The translations under genes and the position numbers were made by a program. This document shows positions 17,276 to 26,306 of a stretch of 64,000 nt of DNA, one piece after another. The notes beneath the pieces were generated by a model. That model made no database searches. It saw only the letters and a program-made list of their open reading frames with translations, and was not told the DNA's origin. The DNA comes from Nocardioides sp. Root122 (GTDB lineage Bacteria; Actinomycetota; Actinomycetes; Propionibacteriales; Nocardioidaceae), in the NCBI RefSeq assembly GCF_001425025.1, contig NZ_LMDE01000001.1, positions 230,751 to 294,750 of the forward strand. Direction: 5' to 3'. Every line of letters starts with the position of its first letter. Position 1 is the first letter of the stretch.

Positions 17276-18439
17276 ATGGGTCTCGTCGTGGACGTCGAGA
17301 AGGTCCGGCGGGGACGTCAGGGATCGTCGATCGCATTCGTGCTGTGGGCCGAGTTCTCGGATGAGCCGGACGCAGCGGAGCTGAGGCGAGTGTCATCACA
17401 CGTGAGCCGCGAGCTCGGCAGCGATGAGCCTCCGTTCGCTGAGCAGTGGATCAGGTCTGCTCGCGGTTGGTCCGCCGTCCTCATGCGCGCCGTCGAGTTC
17501 CGCGACGGCATCCGGTGGCTGCAGCTGTTCGCTGACTACTACGGCGATGACGTGGAGGGCACGGTGGCCGGACAGGCGCGGCTGTCCGGCGGCGGGTTGG
17601 GCCGCAACGACGTCACCCGTGGCCCCGTCACGGGCGTCGCCTACACGACCGGAGACCTGCGGAAGGCCAACAACGGGCGCAATGCGTGGTGGTACGTGCA
17701 CCCGGACGTGACGGCTGCGTTGGTCGCAGCCGCCCAGGACTGGGTCGTCACACCAGGGTGTCGGCGGTGGATCACCCGAAGCGGCGGCTACTGGGGCATG
17801 GAGATGGAAGGACTCGACTGGCAGCAAGGATGGTTCGAGGCCATCCACTCCTACGTCAACGCAGAGGTGGTGACCCGGCAGACCAAACCGACCCGCATGC
17901 GCTCGGTCTCCTTCTGGCCCCACGGACGTGTCACCTACGCGGCCTACGACCCGACTCTCTCGCTGGGCGAGAGGCTCGACGTGGCCCGCCGGCCCCTCAC
18001 GTTCGCCGTCGAGCACACGAACGTGGCGTTCGTCGCGACCCGCTACCCGGTGGAGAACGTCTGGTGGCCGAACCACGGCACGGACGACGACTGGGCATAC
18101 GTCCACGAGCCAGACGTCAGGTACAACGAACCCCTGCTCGCGTCCATGGTCCCGGACGCGCACGGCATCCAGGTCGTGACGAAGGCCCACCTGGACCGCG
18201 CGGGCAACCTGGACGACTGGACCGTGACGAACGTGGGGCACGGCCGCTACCTGGTCGAAGCCTCCGACCTCGGGGCCTGGTACGCCGCAGACGCTCCCGA
18301 CCCTGCCGTGCGGGCCAAGGCGCGCACGGACTTCGGCGACATGGTCATCACCCCCGAGCTCATCGAAGCGAACTTCCCCTGGACCTCCCGCACCGACCTG
18401 CCAGGGCACGACGGCCAGATCCACCGCTACCAGGACTGA
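17276..18439 (+). CDS. Hypothetical protein of unknown family
   Basis: A 387-residue protein rich in tryptophan and tyrosine (WWYVHPDV, WQQGWFEAIHSY, NVWWPNHGTDDDWAYVHEP) with no signal peptide or membrane helix and no domain I recognise. Third-position use is less GC-biased than in the neighbours (codons such as TCA, GAA, GCA and ACA recur), which hints at horizontal acquisition. It stands alone between a small membrane protein and a convergent response regulator. ATG 17276 follows GGGGGTGCG. Confidence 0.7.
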   Translation: MGLVVDVEKVRRGRQGSSIAFVLWAEFSDEPDAAELRRVSSHVSRELGSDEPPFAEQWIRSARGWSAVLMRAVEFRDGIRWLQLFADYYGDDVEGTVAGQARLSGGGLGRNDVTRGPVTGVAYTTGDLRKANNGRNAWWYVHPDVTAALVAAAQDWVVTPGCRRWITRSGGYWGMEMEGLDWQQGWFEAIHSYVNAEVVTRQTKPTRMRSVSFWPHGRVTYAAYDPTLSLGERLDVARRPLTFAVEHTNVAFVATRYPVENVWWPNHGTDDDWAYVHEPDVRYNEPLLASMVPDAHGIQVVTKAHLDRAGNLDDWTVTNVGHGRYLVEASDLGAWYAADAPDPAVRAKARTDFGDMVITPELIEANFPWTSRTDLPGHDGQIHRYQD

Positions 18440-18451
18440 CCTCGCCTGCCC

Positions 18452-19057
18452 TCAGAGCCAGCCGCGGTCCTGGGCGATCCGGGCCGCCTCGCTGCGCGTC
18501 GTCGCACCGGTCTTGCCGATGGCGGCGGACAGGTGGTTGCGGACCGTGCCCTCGGACAGGTGGACCCGGGCGGCGATGGTGGCGACCGGGGAGCCGTCGA
18601 GGGCGTGGGTGAGCAGCTCCCGCTCGCGGTCCGTCAGGGGGCTGGGCCCGTCGATCAGCGACTCGGCCGCGAGGTCGGGGTCGATCACCCGCAGACCGGC
18701 GTGCACCCGGCGTACGGCGTCGGCCAGCTGCCGGGCCGGCGTGTCCTTGACGACGAAGCCGGACGCGCCGGCCTCGATCGCCCGGCGCACGTAGCCCGGC
18801 CGCCCGAACGTGGTGACGACCAGCGACCGCACGCCGGGCAGCTCACGGCGTACGGCGGCGGCGGCGTCGATGCCGTTGAGGCCAGGCATCTCGATGTCGA
18901 GCAGGCACACCTCCGCGCCCGAGGCGCGTGCGGCCTCGACGACCTCGTCACCACGCCCGACCTGGGCGACGACCTCGAGGTCGGTCTCGAGGTCGAGGAG
19001 CGCGGCCAGCGCGCCCCGCACGAGGGCCTGGTCGTCGGCGAGCAGCAGCCTGATCAC
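18452..19057 (-). CDS. LuxR/NarL-type response regulator
   Basis: A 201-residue two-component regulator. Receiver: acidic pair D8-D9, phospho-acceptor Asp54 in CLLDIEMPG, and the lysine in FVVKDTP near 104. Output: LuxR helix-turn-helix (LTDRERELLTHALDGSPVATIAARVHLSEGTVRNHL in two parts, about 140-175). It is the last gene of a four-gene unit (ABC ATPase, permease, kinase, regulator) joined by 4-nt overlaps and resembles DesR/LiaR-type regulators, so it most likely controls the exporter genes in response to envelope or membrane state. Confidence 0.94.
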   Translation of the reverse strand: MIRLLLADDQALVRGALAALLDLETDLEVVAQVGRGDEVVEAARASGAEVCLLDIEMPGLNGIDAAAAVRRELPGVRSLVVTTFGRPGYVRRAIEAGASGFVVKDTPARQLADAVRRVHAGLRVIDPDLAAESLIDGPSPLTDRERELLTHALDGSPVATIAARVHLSEGTVRNHLSAAIGKTGATTRSEAARIAQDRGWL

Positions 19058-20124
19058 GGGAACCCCACCTCCACGCGTGTGCCGGGCGCCGCGTCGAGCA
19101 CCTCGAGCGTCCCGCCGGCGCCGCCCACGCGCTCGCGCAGGCCGCGCAGCCCGTTGCCCTCTGCCCCCGTGCGGCCGCAGCCGTCGTCGGTGACGGCGAT
19201 CCCGTGCGGACTCAGCTCGATGACGACCGATCGCGCGCGGGCATGGCGTACGACGTTGGTGACCGACTCCCGCAGCACCCAGGCCAGCAGCGCCCGGTGG
19301 CGCGGATCGGTGTCGGCGACCTCGCCCACCACGCGCGTGCTGGTGCCGGCGTCGGCCAGCACCCGAGGTGCGGCGGCGAGCTCGGCCTCGAGGTTGCCGG
19401 CACGGAGGCCGCCGACGGTGGCTCGCACCTCCGCCAGCGCCTGGCGCGCGGTCGCCTGGATCGACTCCAGCTCGTCCTTGGCACGGGCGGGGTCGATGTC
19501 GATGAGCCGGGCGGCGAGCTCGGCCTTGACCGAGAGCGCGGTGAGCGAGTGGCCGAGCACGTCGTGGACGTCGCGCGCGACCCGTTCGCGCTCGGCGACC
19601 AGTGCGTGCTGGCCCTGCGCCTCGAGCGCGACCTGCTCGTGCTCACCGAAGATCCGGAGCATCACGCCGCCGAGCATGATCGGCCAGAGCATCAGGAAGA
19701 GGTAGGGAGGGAAGCCCTCGACGCCGAGCAGCGACACCAGGGGCAGGGCCACCCAGAACCCCACCGTCCACTTCCACGCCGGCGCGGGCAGGCGGAGCGC
19801 GGACAGCATCGCCAGGTAGGGGGTGTAGGAGACCGCCTCGATGCCGATCAGCGGGATCGTGGCCGCGGCCAGGGCGACCATCAGGGCCAGCGCGGTCCAC
19901 GCGGTCAGGCGCATGCTGTGACCGAGCACGTTGGCCACGGCGAAGCCGACGATGCACGACAGGCCGAGCGCCCGGACCGCTGCCGGGGCGTCGGCGTCCA
20001 CCACCGCGGTGACCGGGTAGACGAGGAAGACCAGCCAGATGGACGCGAACGCCCACCCCCACTTCACCCACGGGTTGATGGGGAGGGCGTCCGCGTGCGC
20101 GGCGGGGTGCGGGGTGTCGCTCAC
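19054..20124 (-). CDS. Sensor histidine kinase (DesK/HisKA_3 type)
   Basis: A 356-residue membrane sensor kinase. About five hydrophobic segments between residues 22 and 158 make up the sensor; then the HisKA_3 dimerisation region with phospho-acceptor His187 in ERVARDVHDVLGHSL, and an ATP-binding domain with LRESVTNVVRHA, VTDDGCG and GNGLRGLRERV. With so little outside the membrane, it probably senses the membrane itself. GTG 20124 overlaps the permease stop (GTGA) and its own stop overlaps the regulator start. Confidence 0.93.
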   Translation of the reverse strand: MSDTPHPAAHADALPINPWVKWGWAFASIWLVFLVYPVTAVVDADAPAAVRALGLSCIVGFAVANVLGHSMRLTAWTALALMVALAAATIPLIGIEAVSYTPYLAMLSALRLPAPAWKWTVGFWVALPLVSLLGVEGFPPYLFLMLWPIMLGGVMLRIFGEHEQVALEAQGQHALVAERERVARDVHDVLGHSLTALSVKAELAARLIDIDPARAKDELESIQATARQALAEVRATVGGLRAGNLEAELAAAPRVLADAGTSTRVVGEVADTDPRHRALLAWVLRESVTNVVRHARARSVVIELSPHGIAVTDDGCGRTGAEGNGLRGLRERVGGAGGTLEVLDAAPGTRVEVGFP

Positions 20125-20918
20125 ACCCGCGCCCGGCTCCGGCGTACGCCCCACAGCGCCAGCAGGGAGAAGAGGATCGTCCACGCGAGCACGTTAGCGA
20201 CCGGGAGCCACAGCGGGTCGCGGCCGCCGGTGGGGAGGTATCCCTCGGTGAGCGGGAACCGGGCGAGGGCGGCGTAGCCGTAGAGCGGGGTGAGCCGGCC
20301 GATGTCGAGCAGCAGGCCGCTCATCGGGGTGAAGACGTTGCCGAGGAAGGCCAGGATCACGATCATCCCGGAGGCGATCCCGGTGGCGTTGGGCCCTCGG
20401 AATACCAGGGACATCGCCAGGCCGTAGATCGCGAAGAGCGCCGACCCCAGCCAGACCAGGGCGCCGGCGAGCACCCAGTCGCTCCAGCTCCCGCGGGCGC
20501 CGGTCAGGGCGCCGATGGTGAAGATCAGGGTCACCGGCATGAGCGCCACGACCATGGCGATCGCGGCCTTGGTGGCGATGAAGGCGAGCGGGCGCATCGG
20601 GGTCAGCCCGAGCTGGCGGCCCCAGCCCATCACCTGCTCGGTTGCGGCGCTGCCGGCGACGCCGGTGGTCGCAGTGACCGCACCGTAGGCGGCCATCGAG
20701 ATCATCACGTACATCGCCACGTTGCCGCTGCCCACCGCGTCGTCGGAGCCGAGCCCGAAGACGAGGAACATGAAGGTCGGCAGACCGACGATGAAGAACA
20801 TGCCGAACCGGTCGCGCAGCTGACGGCGCAGGTCGAGCCGGCCGTAGGTGGACATCGAGGGCCGCGGCGCGGTGCGTACGACGGCGGTGTCGGCGCTGTG
20901 GACGAGCTGCTCGGTCAT
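20121..20918 (-). CDS. ABC-2 type transporter permease
   Basis: 265 residues with six predicted membrane helices in the ABC-2 arrangement (FFIVGLPTFMFLVFGL first, TILFSLLALWGV last) and a cytoplasmic N-terminus of about 40 residues. It pairs with the ATPase encoded just upstream (ATGA overlap at 20915-20918). Substrate unknown; such four-gene sets usually export a peptide, drug or lipid and respond to it. Confidence 0.92.
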   Translation of the reverse strand: MTEQLVHSADTAVVRTAPRPSMSTYGRLDLRRQLRDRFGMFFIVGLPTFMFLVFGLGSDDAVGSGNVAMYVMISMAAYGAVTATTGVAGSAATEQVMGWGRQLGLTPMRPLAFIATKAAIAMVVALMPVTLIFTIGALTGARGSWSDWVLAGALVWLGSALFAIYGLAMSLVFRGPNATGIASGMIVILAFLGNVFTPMSGLLLDIGRLTPLYGYAALARFPLTEGYLPTGGRDPLWLPVANVLAWTILFSLLALWGVRRSRARV

Positions 20919-21796
20919 CGGGTGGCTCCTTCGAGGATCGTGTCGACCGGCACCTCGGCGGTCAGGGCGAGGAAGGCGGCCTCCAGGCTGGCGGCCGAGA
21001 CCTCGAGGTCGGCCACGCCCAGCGGCGCGAGGGCCTGCTGGGCGCGCGCCAGCCACGCGGGGTCGATCCCCTCGGGCCCGACTGCCTCGGCCGGGGGCCG
21101 GAAGGTGACGGTGCGGCCGCCGTAGGCCGCGCGGACGTCGGTGGTGGGGGCGTCGTGGACGATCCGGCCGTGGTTCATCAGCACCGTGCGCCCGGCGAAC
21201 TCGTCGGCCTCGGCGAGGTAGTGGGTGGCGAAGACGATGGTCCGCCCGAGGGCGGCGTCGGCGCGCATGGCCTGCCAGAACTCCTGCCGGGCGCCCACGT
21301 CCATGCCGGTGGTCGGCTCGTCGAGGATCACCAGGTCGGGGTCGGGCACCAGCGCGAGGGCGAACTTCAGCCGCTGCTGCTCGCCCCCCGAGCAGGCCTC
21401 CACGCGGCGGCCGGCGAGCTCGGTGAGACCGGCCCGCTCGAGCACCACGTCGACGCGGTCGGGCCGCCCGTGCAGGGCGGCGATCGCCCGGACGGTCTCC
21501 TCGACCGTGAAGTCGTTGAGCAGGCCGCCGGTCTGCATCACCGCCGACACCCGTCCGGCCCGTACGGCGGCGTCCGGAGCGACGCCGTACACCTCGACCG
21601 AGCCGGCGTCGGGCCGGGTGAGCCCGAGGAGCATGTCGACGGTCGTGGTCTTGCCGGCACCGTTGGGGCCGAGGAAGGCGACGATCTCGCCGGGCTGGAT
21701 GGTCAGGTCGACGTCGTCGACCGCGACGACGGGGGTGCCGTCGGCCTGGCGGAACTCCTTGCGCAGGCCGGTGGCGTGGATGGCTGGTGTGTTCAT
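20915..21796 (-). CDS. ABC transporter ATP-binding protein
   Basis: 293-residue ATPase: Walker A GPNGAGKT (43-50), Q-loop MQTGGL, signature CSGGEQQRL, Walker B LVILDEPTTG, H-loop FATHYL, and a C-terminal extension typical of DrrA/NodI-type ABC-2 ATPases. First gene of the four-gene unit to 18452; its promoter must lie in the 21797-21882 stretch, next to a pair of palindromic repeats. Confidence 0.94.
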   Translation of the reverse strand: MNTPAIHATGLRKEFRQADGTPVVAVDDVDLTIQPGEIVAFLGPNGAGKTTTVDMLLGLTRPDAGSVEVYGVAPDAAVRAGRVSAVMQTGGLLNDFTVEETVRAIAALHGRPDRVDVVLERAGLTELAGRRVEACSGGEQQRLKFALALVPDPDLVILDEPTTGMDVGARQEFWQAMRADAALGRTIVFATHYLAEADEFAGRTVLMNHGRIVHDAPTTDVRAAYGGRTVTFRPPAEAVGPEGIDPAWLARAQQALAPLGVADLEVSAASLEAAFLALTAEVPVDTILEGATR

Positions 21797-21882
21797 GTCA
21801 CCAGCGTGTCGGCGTACGACCTCAGCGGCCGGGTGGAGTTGTCACGAGCTGGCCGTGACACCTGTCATCCGGACCGCCTTCT

Positions 21883-21976
21883 CGGTGGTTGAGGTGCGAG
21901 CGCAGCGAGCCTCGAAACCACATGACTTCATGGGTTTCGAGGCTCGTCGCTGGCGCCCCTCGCACCTCGACCACCG
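21883..21976. repeat. Palindromic repeat family A, inverted pair
   Basis: Two family-A elements in opposite orientation, 21883-21921 and 21932-21976, separated by 10 nt. The second has a 6-nt longer centre. They lie after the acyl-CoA dehydrogenase stop and before the ABC operon, where the two facing copies could fold into one long hairpin and stop readthrough. Confidence 0.85.
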
Positions 21977-21992
21977 AGAGCGAGGTGTCGGA

Positions 21993-23867
21993 TCAGAAGG
22001 CGGACTCGTCGAGGTCCATCAGCTCGAGGGTGGTCGCCTCGGCGATGGCGCGCTCGGCGCTGATCTTCGGCAGGTTGGTCTGCGCGAAGAACTGGGCGGC
22101 GGCGACCTTGCCCTCGTAGAAGGCCTTGTCCTTGGCCGAGACCTCGCCGGCCAGCGCACGCAGGGCCACGTCGGCCTGGCGCAGCAGGAGCCAGGCGCAC
22201 ACGACGTCGCCGAGCACCATCAGCAGGCGCGAGGTGTTGAGCCCGACCTTGTAGATGTTGCGGAGCTCGTCCTGCGAGGACATCAGGTCGTTGATCATGT
22301 GGCCGACGATCGCGTTGGCGTCCTCGAGCGCGGTGGCGAGCAGGGCCCGCTCGTTCTTGAGGCGGCCGTTGCCGGCCTCGGAGGCGATGAAGCCCTCGAT
22401 CTCCTTGGCCAGGTGGCCGAGCGCGCGGCCCTGGTCCTTGACGATCTTGCGGAAGAAGAAGTCCTGGCCCTGGATCGCGGTCGTGCCCTCGTAGAGGGTG
22501 TCGATCTTGGCGTCGCGGACGTACTGCTCGATCGGGTACTCCTGGAGGAAGCCCGAGCCGCCGAAGGTCTGCAGCGACTCGGTGCCGAGCAGGACCCACG
22601 AGCGCTCCGAGCCGTAGCCCTTGACGATCGGGAGCAGCAGGTCGTTGACCGCGGCGGCGAGGCGCGCCTCGTCGGAGTCGGCGGTGCCGGCGTGCTCGGC
22701 CACCATCACCTGGTCCTGCCAGGTGGCGGTGTAGAGCACCAGGGCGCGCATCGCCTCGGCGAACGCCTTCTGCGTCATCAGCGAGCGGCGTACGTCGGGG
22801 TGGTGGGTGATCGTCACGCGCGGCGCGGTCTTGTCGGCCGCCTGGGTCAGGTCGGCACCCTGGACGCGCTCCTTGGCGTAGTCGAGGGCGTTGAGGTAGC
22901 CGGTCGACAGCGTCGCGATGGCCTTGGTGCCCACCATCATGCGGGCGTTCTCGATGACCTGGAACATCTGGGCGATGCCGTCGTGCACCTCGCCGAGCAG
23001 CCAGCCCTTCGCGGCCTCGCCGCCACCGACCTGCGGGTCGCCGAAGGTGACCTCGCAGGTGTTGGACACCTTGATGCCCATCTTGTGCTCGACGTTGGTG
23101 ACGTAGACGCCGTTGCGCTCACCGGTGAGCTCGCCGGTCTCGAGGTCGAAGTGGTGCTCGGGCATCCAGAAGAGCGAGAGGCCCTTGGTGCCGGGGCCGC
23201 CGACGCCCTCGACGCCCTCGGGGCGCGCGAGGACGAGGTGCATGATGTTCTCGCTCATGTCGTGCGTGGCGCTGGTGATGAAGCGCTTCACGCCGGTGAT
23301 GTTCCACGAGCCGTCGTCGTTGGCGACGGCCTTGGCGCGGCCGGCACCCACGTCGGAGCCGGCGTCGGGCTCGGTGAGGACCATCGTGCAGCCCCACTGG
23401 CGGTCGACCATGTACTGGGCGACCAAGCGGTCGCGCTCGTTGCCGTTGCGGTGGACCACGTTGGCGAACGCAGGGCCCGCGGCGTACATCCACACGGGGG
23501 CGTTGGCGCCGAGCACCATCTCGCCGAGGGCCCAGATCAGGGACGACGGGGCGGGGGTGCCGCCCATCTCCTCGAAGACCTGGAGGCGCCAGAACTCGGA
23601 GTCCATCCACGCCTGGTAGCTCTTCTTGAACGACTCCGGCACGGGGGCGGTGTGCGTGGCCGGGTCGAAGACGGGCGGGTTGCGGTCGCTGTCCTCGTAG
23701 GACGCGGCGAGGTCCTCGCGGGAGAGGCGCTCGACCTCGCGGAGGATCTCGCGTGCGCTGTCCCCGTCGATCTCACCGAAGGGTCCGGTGCCGAGCACCT
23801 CGTCGCGGCCGAGCACCTCGAAGAGGTTGAACTCGATGTCGCGGAGGTTGGTCTTGTAGTGGCTCAC
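21993..23867 (-). CDS. fadE5: Acyl-CoA dehydrogenase, FadE5-like
   Basis: A 624-residue flavin dehydrogenase of fatty-acid beta-oxidation. It follows mycobacterial FadE5 along its length: N-terminal [17 protein letters not shown], substrate/FAD motif [45 protein letters not shown] (in two parts), [15 protein letters not shown] and the catalytic glutamate region [19 protein letters not shown], with the long C-terminal domain ending LMDLDESAF. Its electrons should go to ETF and then to EtfD, encoded at 39504-43256. The GTG start is preceded by AGGTGGAAGCT. A palindrome upstream (23914-23928) is shared with etfD. Confidence 0.93.
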   Translation of the reverse strand: MSHYKTNLRDIEFNLFEVLGRDEVLGTGPFGEIDGDSAREILREVERLSREDLAASYEDSDRNPPVFDPATHTAPVPESFKKSYQAWMDSEFWRLQVFEEMGGTPAPSSLIWALGEMVLGANAPVWMYAAGPAFANVVHRNGNERDRLVAQYMVDRQWGCTMVLTEPDAGSDVGAGRAKAVANDDGSWNITGVKRFITSATHDMSENIMHLVLARPEGVEGVGGPGTKGLSLFWMPEHHFDLETGELTGERNGVYVTNVEHKMGIKVSNTCEVTFGDPQVGGGEAAKGWLLGEVHDGIAQMFQVIENARMMVGTKAIATLSTGYLNALDYAKERVQGADLTQAADKTAPRVTITHHPDVRRSLMTQKAFAEAMRALVLYTATWQDQVMVAEHAGTADSDEARLAAAVNDLLLPIVKGYGSERSWVLLGTESLQTFGGSGFLQEYPIEQYVRDAKIDTLYEGTTAIQGQDFFFRKIVKDQGRALGHLAKEIEGFIASEAGNGRLKNERALLATALEDANAIVGHMINDLMSSQDELRNIYKVGLNTSRLLMVLGDVVCAWLLLRQADVALRALAGEVSAKDKAFYEGKVAAAQFFAQTNLPKISAERAIAEATTLELMDLDESAF

Positions 23868-23913
23868 AGCTTCCACCTGTTCCGTGTCGCGGTCGGGGGC
23901 GCGAGGGCATGGG

Positions 23914-23928
23914 CTACTCGCGGGTAAC
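23914..23928. promoter_or_regulatory. Near-palindrome shared with etfD
   Basis: CTACTCGCGGGTAAC, 47 nt upstream of the acyl-CoA dehydrogenase start. It matches CTACCCGCAGGTAAC at 43346-43360 in the same orientation relative to the gene (13 of 15 positions). The dyad core TACYCGCRGGTA fits a TetR-type operator; the regulator is not in this window. Confidence 0.6.
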
Positions 23929-24032
23929 AAAATGATGCCTCGCCGTCGCTCGCGACGCAACACGAACGTCCCATGTCGCCCGTCACAGGCGCCGCGCGAC
24001 CGCGACGGGAGGCGCCGAGGGCAAGGTTGATT

Positions 24033-24061
24033 TTGTCTATCACCCAAAGTATGTCTAGTCT
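24033..24061 (+). promoter_or_regulatory. Promoter of the TauE exporter gene
   Basis: TTGTCT (24033-24038) and TAGTCT (24056-24061) with a 17-bp spacer. The spacer contains TATGTCT (24050-24056), the complement of AGACATA found before the Rrf2 gene, and TGACAAACATGG follows at 24068, matching the Rrf2 leader. The promoter is therefore probably under Rrf2 control. Confidence 0.55.
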
Positions 24062-24124
24062 GTCGCGTGACAAACATGGTCACGACGTGCTGACCTGATC
24101 GACGACCCCGAAAGGAGCCTGCGG

Positions 24125-25027
24125 ATGCGCAAGCTCATCGTGCTCGGCGTGGTGGGCCTGATCGCCCAGCTCATCGACGGCTCCCTGGGCATGGCCTACG
24201 GCGTGACCTCCTCGACCCTCCTGCTGGCCGCCGGCGTCGCGCCCGCCGCCGCCTCGGCCGCGGTCCACTTCTCCGAGATCGGCACCTCGCTGGTGTCCGG
24301 TGCCTCGCACCACAAGCTCGGCAACGTCGACTGGCGCACCGTCTCGATCCTGGCCCTGCCGGGCTTCGTCGGTGCCTTCCTCGGCGCCACCCTGCTCTCC
24401 AACCTCGACGCCGCGGTCGCCAAGCCGGTGGTCGCCGTCATCCTGCTGAGCCTCGGCTTCTACGTCGTCTACCGCTTCCTGCGTCTCGGCGGCGCGCGAC
24501 CGACGTTCAAGGGCCACCCCTCCGCGCTCTTCCTCGCCCCGATGGGCCTCGTCGCCGGCACGCTCGACGCCGTCGGCGGTGGCGGCTGGGGCCCGGTCGG
24601 CACGACCTCGCTGCTCTCGAGCGGCCGCCTGGAGCCGCGCAAGGTGGTCGGCTCGATCGACACCTCGGAGTTCGTGGTCGCCGTCGGCGGATCGCTCGGC
24701 TTCCTCCTCGGCCTCGGGGCGCAGAACATCAACTGGGGCTACGCCGGCGCGCTCCTCGCGGGCGGTGTGATCGCCGCGCCGGTCGCCGCCTGGCTGGTCA
24801 AGCACCTCGCCGCCCGCGTCCTCGGCACCGCCGCCGGTGGCCTGATCATCCTGACCAACTCCAGGACGCTGCTCGAGGCAGTCGGTGTGCCGGGTGTCGG
24901 TGTCGCCGCCGTCGCCGCCGTCGTGTTCGTCCTCTGGATCGCGGGCATCACCTGGGCGGTCAAGCAGGAGCGCCTCGCCAAGGCCGCGGTCGTGGACGAG
25001 CGCGAGCTCGAGGGTGCGCCGGCCTGA
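24125..25027 (+). CDS. TauE/SafE-family sulfite or organosulfur exporter
   Basis: A 300-residue membrane protein with two internally similar halves: [23 protein letters not shown] in the first (two pieces) and [23 protein letters not shown] in the second, both hallmarks of the TauE/SafE family. About eight membrane helices. It likely exports sulfite, sulfide-derived or other small sulfur anions. AAAGGAG precedes ATG 24125. The Rrf2-type regulator 64 nt downstream points to regulation by sulfur or cysteine status (inference). Confidence 0.9.
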   Translation: MRKLIVLGVVGLIAQLIDGSLGMAYGVTSSTLLLAAGVAPAAASAAVHFSEIGTSLVSGASHHKLGNVDWRTVSILALPGFVGAFLGATLLSNLDAAVAKPVVAVILLSLGFYVVYRFLRLGGARPTFKGHPSALFLAPMGLVAGTLDAVGGGGWGPVGTTSLLSSGRLEPRKVVGSIDTSEFVVAVGGSLGFLLGLGAQNINWGYAGALLAGGVIAAPVAAWLVKHLAARVLGTAAGGLIILTNSRTLLEAVGVPGVGVAAVAAVVFVLWIAGITWAVKQERLAKAAVVDERELEGAPA

Positions 25028-25068
25028 GGTCGCGGCGCCCGAGCACCACAAGCACCACTGACTCGGCA

Positions 25069-25087
25069 GACATATCTGACAAACTGG
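25069..25087 (+). promoter_or_regulatory. Probable Rrf2 autoregulatory site
   Basis: AGACATA (25069-25075) and TGACAAACTGG (25077-25087) directly before ATG 25092. Both words also occur upstream of the TauE gene (24050-24056 on the other strand, and 24068-24079). CAAACT ends 6 nt before the ATG and may be a leaderless -10, so a bound regulator would block initiation. Confidence 0.5.
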
Positions 25088-25091
25088 CCTT

Positions 25092-25550
25092 ATGCGCGTA
25101 TCCGCCAAGGCCGACTATGCCCTCCGGGCCCTGATCGAGATCGCGGTGCGCGCCGACCGGACGGCCGTCAGCGCCGAGCAGCTCGGCAAGGCCCAGGGGA
25201 TCCCGCACGGGTTCCTCCAGGCCATCCTCGCCGACCTCCGCCGCGCCGACATCGTGGTGTCGCAGCGCGGGCAGTCCGGCGGCTGGCGCTTCGCGCGCCA
25301 GCCCAGCTCGGTCACCGTCGCCGACGTGATCCGTGCTGTCGACGGCCCGCTCGTGTCGGTCTACGGCCTGCGCCCGGAGGCGGTGGAGTACGACGACTCG
25401 GCCCAGGTGCTGCAGCACGTGTGGATCGCCGCCCGCAGCTCGCTGCGCGCGGTCTTCGAGCAGGTCTCCATCCAGGACCTCGCCGACGGCGCGCTGCCTC
25501 AGGGGGTCGCCGCCCTCACCGAGGACGACGACGCCTGGCAGCCGCACTGA
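25092..25550 (+). CDS. Rrf2-family transcriptional regulator without Fe-S cysteines
   Basis: 152 residues. The winged-helix N-terminus is typical: MRVSAKADYALRALIEIA, AEQLGKAQGIPHGFLQAIL and the wing VSQRGQSGGWRFAR. Unlike IscR, NsrR or RsrR it contains no cysteine at all, so it cannot carry an Fe-S cluster through cysteine ligands; it is closer in that respect to CymR, the cysteine-metabolism repressor. Together with the TauE exporter gene upstream this suggests sulfur-responsive control. Start fixed by the conserved MRVSAKADYA opening. Confidence 0.9.
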   Translation: MRVSAKADYALRALIEIAVRADRTAVSAEQLGKAQGIPHGFLQAILADLRRADIVVSQRGQSGGWRFARQPSSVTVADVIRAVDGPLVSVYGLRPEAVEYDDSAQVLQHVWIAARSSLRAVFEQVSIQDLADGALPQGVAALTEDDDAWQPH

Positions 25551-25590
25551 CCTGCTCGACCGCAGGTCGACCCGGTCGCGCCGGCGACCG

Positions 25591-26127
25591 TCACGCAGCG
25601 AGCTTGCGGTTCACCTGGCGGCGGCGCTTGGAGATCTTGGTCAGCCGCTTCTCGAGCCGCGCCTCCTCCTCGATCAACGCGATGCGTGCGACCTGGGCGG
25701 CGAGCTGCTCGTCGGTGAGGTGGGAGGGCAGCACGTGCGTGCGACCGTCCTTGACGAGCCCGAGCCACGCGGCAGGAGGCTCGACGTGGAAGCCGCTCGT
25801 CACCACGAGCACGACCCGGAAGTCGGCGAGGCCGTCGAGGGCGAGCGCGGCCTGCTCGGGTGAGGCGTCGAAGAAGTCGGGCACGCTGACGAAGCAGTCG
25901 GACCGGGTCTTCCAGGCGCGCCGGCACACGGCGGCCCACGAGCCCTCGACCTGCTTGCGTCGCAGGCCGGCCGTCTTGTGCGTACGGCGGATCTCGATGC
26001 CGGCGTGCGCGAACGCCTCGGCGGACGCGTCGGGGACCGCGATCCGCCCGAGGGCGAGCGCGTCGGTCATCGCGGACACGTCCACCGGCTCGGGGCCGAT
26101 GTGCAGCAGGAACAGTCGCTTGGCCAT
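25591..26127 (-). CDS. Sulfotransferase-like protein lacking the PAPS loop
   Basis: A 178-residue protein. The opening KRLFLLHIGPEP aligns in style with the VFLHIGLPKTGTT start of sulfotransferases, but the phosphate-binding KTGT loop is absent. Later segments (SDCFVSVPDFFDASPEQAALAL, in two parts; FRVVLVVTSG; WLGLVKDG) keep the spacing of actinobacterial sulfotransferase-family proteins. The C-terminus is a basic coiled coil (LEKRLTKISKRRRQVNRKLAA in parts). It may be a degenerate enzyme that binds glycans or polysaccharide chains without catalysis. Function unknown. Confidence 0.6.
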   Translation of the reverse strand: MAKRLFLLHIGPEPVDVSAMTDALALGRIAVPDASAEAFAHAGIEIRRTHKTAGLRRKQVEGSWAAVCRRAWKTRSDCFVSVPDFFDASPEQAALALDGLADFRVVLVVTSGFHVEPPAAWLGLVKDGRTHVLPSHLTDEQLAAQVARIALIEEEARLEKRLTKISKRRRQVNRKLAA

Positions 26128-26250
26128 GGCGCGAGCCTGACCCCGTCACGCGTCCCCGACGTGAACGGCAGGCGGCCTTGCCGGGAAGAACGTGCCGCTG
26201 GGCTGTGACGCGACGGGTGGTTGAGTGCGTCTCACCGGGTGACGCCGAAG

Positions 26251-26289
26251 CACCACCGTCCTTCACCACCACCCTTCACCACCGTCCTT
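26251..26289 (+). repeat. Three tandem 13-bp repeats upstream of a sigma-factor gene
   Basis: Units CACCACCGTCCTT, CACCACCACCCTT, CACCACCGTCCTT, then a partial CATCAC, ending 17 nt before ATG 26307 and just before its ribosome-binding site. Slippage here would change leader length. Confidence 0.65.
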
Positions 26290-26306
26290 CATCACTCAGG
26301 AGAGAC

